In this document: positions 13,733 to 14,201 of the stretch, one piece after another
Numbering within the stretch: position 1 is the stretch's first letter
Layout of the letters: every line of letters starts with the position of its first letter
Assembly (NCBI GenBank): GCA_902494565.1
Contig: CABUTN010000041.1
Location: 1 to 14,201 of the forward strand
Source of the DNA: an uncultured Collinsella sp.
GTDB taxonomy: Bacteria; Actinomycetota; Coriobacteriia; Coriobacteriales; Coriobacteriaceae
DNA length: 14,201 bases
Reading direction: 5' to 3'
Notes under the pieces: generated by a model
Seen by the model: the letters and a program-made list of their open reading frames with translations, nothing else
Database searches by the model: none
What the model was told of the DNA's origin: nothing
Program-made: the position numbers and the translations under genes

Positions 13733-13972
13733 GCCGTGCAAAAAACGGAGTATTCAGCACCGCGAGCTCTGCCGGTGCCGCTGCGGCTGAGTAACGTTGC
13801 GGAGATTGACGTCATTTTGGGGTCCGGCGCGGCGCGAAGCATGCCTTTTTGTCCTGGCGGGGTTTGCCTGCCGACTCAAATCGCCGGTCGAAGGCGTCCT
13901 TGGGACCAATATGGTGTGTCCGGCGCGTATGCAGTCGTCCTGGCTTGCTGAATACTCCCAAAAATGCACGGC
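13733..13972. repeat. 27-nt inverted repeat with mirrored A-rich centre, 186 nt apart
   Basis: The left copy (13733-13759) is GCCGTGCA + AAAAAC + GGAGTATTCAGCA. The right copy (13946-13972) is TGCTGAATACTCC + CAAAAA + TGCACGGC. The outer 8 and inner 13 bases are perfect inverted complements. The central six are not: both copies are A-rich on the same strand and are mirror images, so every opposed base is A against A or C against C. In a folded transcript this gives 21 pairs interrupted by a 6x6 internal loop. Confidence 0.85.
13822..13944 (+). repeat. Paired direct repeats inside the inverted repeat
   Basis: GTCCGGCGCG occurs at 13822-13831 and 13918-13927. GTCCTGGC occurs at 13851-13858 and 13937-13944. 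The order is the same in both copies, each with an ATGC between the two blocks. This suggests a degenerate duplicated module (13822-13858 and 13918-13944) of unequal length. Confidence 0.6.
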
Positions 13973-14108
13973 GCTCCCCAGGGGACCCGTGCGCGCAGCG
14001 AAAACCATGCCCACGTTCCTATCCGCATCGCCATTTTGCTGCACTGACTTTTCTGAATGCCGGGCTCGAATTAGTTAACCTGCCTCCCGTGTGGCTCCGG
14101 AGGGGCGG

Positions 14109-14201
14109 GGCATAAGGTTTATCGCGAGTTCCGCACGAGCCGAAGGCCACTTAATGTGGCCTTCGTGCGAGCAGGACTGCCCGAGCAGGCAACCTTATGC
14201 C
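14109..14201. other. Nested stem structure at the window end, possible structured RNA
   Basis: The outer arms GGCATAAGGTT (14109-14119) and AACCTTATGCC (14191-14201) are perfect 11-bp complements. Inside, CGCACGA (14132-14138) and AGGCCAC (14144-14150) pair with GTGGCCTTCGTGCG (14156-14169), forming a 14-bp stem with a 5-nt bulge and the loop TTAAT. The window ends at the last base of the outer arm, so longer pairing cannot be judged. The shape could be a structured RNA, a small mobile element end or a terminator of a gene to the right. Confidence 0.6.

Larger units (their letters stand above)
13551..14201. other. Gene-free region rich in inverted repeats
   Basis: No reading frame here has both a ribosome site and recognisable protein character. 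The short frames on both strands overlap each other and change composition abruptly. The region instead holds hairpins at 13590-13627 and 13633-13658, a pair of TTGCATA repeats, a 27-nt interrupted inverted repeat (13733-13972) with direct repeats inside, a GC-rich stretch with CTCC/GGAG pairing near 14085-14105, and a nested structure at 14109-14201. It could be a structured RNA, a decayed mobile element or a long regulatory region of a gene to the right. Confidence 0.6.

Noticed and set aside
14044..14100. Possible tRNA or promoter near GGGCTCGAATTAGTTAACC
   Set aside because: The GCTCGAAT stretch faintly resembles a T-loop, but no cloverleaf stems can be formed, and no -35/-10 pair with acceptable spacing was found.
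13645..14115. Small overlapping frames in the gene-free end on both strands
   Set aside because: None has a ribosome site or family resemblance. Several pass through the inverted repeat arms, so a peptide similarity (AEYS) between frames on opposite strands reflects the DNA repeat, not homology of proteins.
14109..14201. Integron attC site
   Set aside because: Folded inverted repeats suggested it, but the arms read GGTT...AACC, not the AAC...GTT order of attC core sites, and no integron cassette or integrase is present.

Overview
The window looks like a chromosomal segment from a GC-rich gut Actinomycetota of the class Coriobacteriia, most likely Collinsella or a close relative. This rests on the strong G/C third-position bias, clear AGGAGG-type ribosome sites, frequent GTG starts, an AmaP/DUF2273/Asp23 set in a high-GC genome, and intergenic hairpins of a style I associate with Collinsella. 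The genus is an inference; no rRNA or other marker is present. No tRNA, rRNA, CRISPR array, insertion sequence or phage gene was found.

Layout. Positions 2-10068 are entirely on the plus strand. They hold the 3' part of a type III pantothenate kinase (coaX), a dCMP deaminase, a small NifU-type Fe-S protein, lgt, a large DUF6020-type membrane protein, a YebC-family protein, the envelope-stress trio amaP / DUF2273 / asp23, a YitT-family membrane protein, and a zinc-ribbon membrane protein with a Pro/Glu-rich tail. Most genes are separated by hairpins, so they look like short independent transcription units. Only amaP-DUF2273-asp23 is clearly an operon. A strong bidirectional terminator (10128-10163) then separates this block from a minus-strand M20D amidohydrolase (10209-11672). 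That gene is divergent from a plus-strand YtcJ-like amidohydrolase (11841-13478).

Functions. The genes are mostly housekeeping: CoA synthesis, dUMP supply for thymidylate, Fe-S handling, lipoprotein lipidation, translation or transcription support, and envelope stress. The divergent amidohydrolase pair may degrade N-acylated amino acids or related amides.

Least explained parts. (1) A family of small hairpins with GGGAC(A/G)GG in the loop lies directly behind several stop codons; three of them share a 13-nt loop in the same register. (2) The gene-free end (13479-14201) is dense in structure. It holds several strong hairpins and a 27-nt inverted repeat with a mirror-symmetric A-rich unpaired centre enclosing direct repeats. 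It ends in an 11-bp inverted repeat around a bulged 14-bp hairpin that runs to the last base of the window. This tail is the best candidate for an undescribed element, possibly a structured RNA or a small mobile or repetitive element.
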